Positions 5,413 through 6,344 of a stretch of 6,344 nt of DNA are shown here, piece by piece (position 1 is the first letter of the stretch; every line of letters begins with the position of its first letter). The position numbers and the translations under genes were made by a program. The DNA comes from Acidovorax sp. GTDB taxonomy: Bacteria > Pseudomonadota > Gammaproteobacteria > Burkholderiales > Burkholderiaceae_C. The stretch covers positions 1-6,344 of the forward strand of contig JASLFM010000169.1 of the NCBI GenBank assembly GCA_030150585.1. Reading direction: 5' to 3'. Under the pieces are notes generated by a model, which was given only the letters and a program-made list of their open reading frames with translations, had not been told where the DNA came from and did not search any database.

Positions 5413-6344
5413 ATGAACGCGCTCAATGTCGTCGAAACCATGCAGGCCCTGGGTTCCCAGGCAAAAGCAGCCTCTGCGCTTATGGCGCGTGCGCCTGCAG
5501 CTATCAAAAACAAAGCATTGCTGGCGCTGGCGCGCCGCCTGCGCGAGCAGGCGCAGGCCTTGCAGGCCGACAACGCCCGCGATCTGGAGCGGGCCGTGGC
5601 GGCTGGGCTGGACGCGCCCATGGTCGATCGCCTCAAGCTCAGCCCCAAGGTGATCGAGACCTGCGCGCTGGGCTGCGAGCAACTGGCCGCCATGCCCGAC
5701 ATCATCGGCGAGATCCTGGGCATGAAGCAGCAGCCCAGCGGCATCCGCGTGGGCCAGATGCGCGTGCCCATCGGCGTGTTCGGCATGATCTACGAGAGCC
5801 GCCCGAACGTGACCATCGAGGCCGCGAGCCTGTCGATCAAGAGCGGCAACGCCTGCATCCTGCGCGGCGGCTCCGAGGCCATCGAGTCGAACAAGGCGCT
5901 GGCGCGCATCGTGCAGCAGGCGCTGGCCGAGGCTGGCCTGCCCGAGGACGCCGTGCAGCTCGTGCCCACCACCGACCGCGAGGCCGTGGGCCGGCTCATC
6001 GCCATGCCCGAGTACGTGGACGTGGTTATCCCGCGCGGCGGCAAGGGCCTGATCGAGCGCATCAGCCGCGAGGCCAAGGTGCCCGTCATCAAGCACCTGG
6101 ACGGCAACTGCCACACCTACGTGGACGATCCCTGCGACGTGGAGATGGCCGTGAAGGTGGCCGACAACGCCAAGACTAACAAGTACAGCCCCTGCAACGC
6201 GAGCGAGGGCCTGCTCGTGGCGAGTGGCGTGGAGGGCGCGTTCCTGCTCAGGATAGGCGCCGTGTACGCGGCGAAGGGCGTGGAGATCCGCTGCAACGCC
6301 GATGCGCGTGCGATCCTGATTCAGGTACCAGGCGCAAACGTTGT
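5413..6344 (+). CDS. proA: Glutamate-5-semialdehyde dehydrogenase (gamma-glutamyl phosphate reductase), C-terminus outside the window
   Basis: Second enzyme of proline synthesis: reduces gamma-glutamyl phosphate with NADPH to glutamate-5-semialdehyde in the cytoplasm. 310 residues are visible of an expected 420-430; the frame is open to the window edge. Family landmarks are RVPIGVFGMIYESRPNVTIEAASLSIKSGNACILRGGSEA (about 117-156), VIPRGGKGLIERIS (about 205-218), VIKHLDGNCHTYVDD (226-240) and NAKTNKYSPCNASEGLLV with catalytic Cys261. The start at 5413 gives MNALNVVETMQALG, which lines up with known ProA N-termini. An in-frame ATG at 5395 would add six residues, but neither start has a Shine-Dalgarno sequence. 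Codons 17-33 overlap an unusual AT-richer, repeat-like patch without visible loss of the ProA pattern. The last 25 bp show less GC-biased codons. The gene is functionally unrelated to its upstream neighbours. Confidence 0.95.
   Translation, partial: MNALNVVETMQALGSQAKAASALMARAPAAIKNKALLALARRLREQAQALQADNARDLERAVAAGLDAPMVDRLKLSPKVIETCALGCEQLAAMPDIIGEILGMKQQPSGIRVGQMRVPIGVFGMIYESRPNVTIEAASLSIKSGNACILRGGSEAIESNKALARIVQQALAEAGLPEDAVQLVPTTDREAVGRLIAMPEYVDVVIPRGGKGLIERISREAKVPVIKHLDGNCHTYVDDPCDVEMAVKVADNAKTNKYSPCNASEGLLVASGVEGAFLLRIGAVYAAKGVEIRCNADARAILIQVPGANV
5462..5510 (+). repeat. Comamonadaceae-type dispersed repeat-like segment inside proA
   Basis: This 49-bp patch contains the ordered blocks CAAAAGCAGCCTCT, GCGCTTAT, a 7-bp loop, GCGC and GCAGCTATCAAAAA. 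From memory, these blocks in this order resemble an abundant palindromic repeat found between genes in Acidovorax, Delftia and relatives (arms TAGCGCTT and AAGCGCTA, with flanks CAGCCTCTA and GCAGCTATCA). The arms here are degenerate (GCGC remains on each side). It is read in frame as ProA residues 17-33. By count, GC over 5461-5520 is 32 of 60, below the neighbouring codons. The block pattern is seen; the link to the repeat family is recollection and needs a search. Confidence 0.45.

Noticed and set aside
4945..6114. Minus-strand open frame (389 codons) opposite the kinase and proA
   Set aside because: His/Ala/Gln-rich shadow translation; it lies opposite two genes with clear family motifs and shows no domain of its own.

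Overview
The window is GC-rich DNA with strong GC bias at third codon positions. Protein signatures and a repeat-like patch point to a betaproteobacterium of the family Comamonadaceae (Acidovorax, Alicycliphilus, Delftia or Comamonas type). This placement rests on recognised sequence character, not on a search.

Left part (1-3094, minus strand): a tightly packed ABC importer operon of the phosphonate/phosphite/phosphate class, in transcription order phnD (periplasmic binding protein), phnC (ATPase), phnE1 and phnE2 (two permeases, the second cut by the window edge). Every junction overlaps by a few bases, which suggests translational coupling. No C-P lyase, phosphonatase or phosphite dehydrogenase gene lies in the window, so the true substrate is open.

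Middle (3095-3242): a 148-bp divergent intergenic region. It carries a phnD -10-like hexamer and, between the two genes, four heptamers of the form C(T/C)TTCA(G/A) repeated at exactly 11-bp spacing. That is the layout expected for an operator of an OmpR/PhoB-family response regulator.

Right-centre (3243-5370, plus strand): a two-component pair, an OmpR-family response regulator and a TctE/QseC-like histidine kinase, overlapping by 8 bp. Its placement opposite the importer, with the shared operator-like array, suggests a sense-and-import module, either autoregulated, controlling the importer, or both. This link is inference.

Right end (5371-6344, plus strand): a 42-bp gap and then proA (glutamate-5-semialdehyde dehydrogenase, proline synthesis), cut by the window edge. 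Its start has no Shine-Dalgarno sequence. Codons about 17-33 are an AT-richer patch that resembles a dispersed palindromic repeat I remember from Comamonadaceae genomes, here lying in frame inside a housekeeping gene.

No tRNA, rRNA, CRISPR array, insertion sequence or convincing rho-independent terminator was seen. No gene-free stretch exceeds 150 bp.
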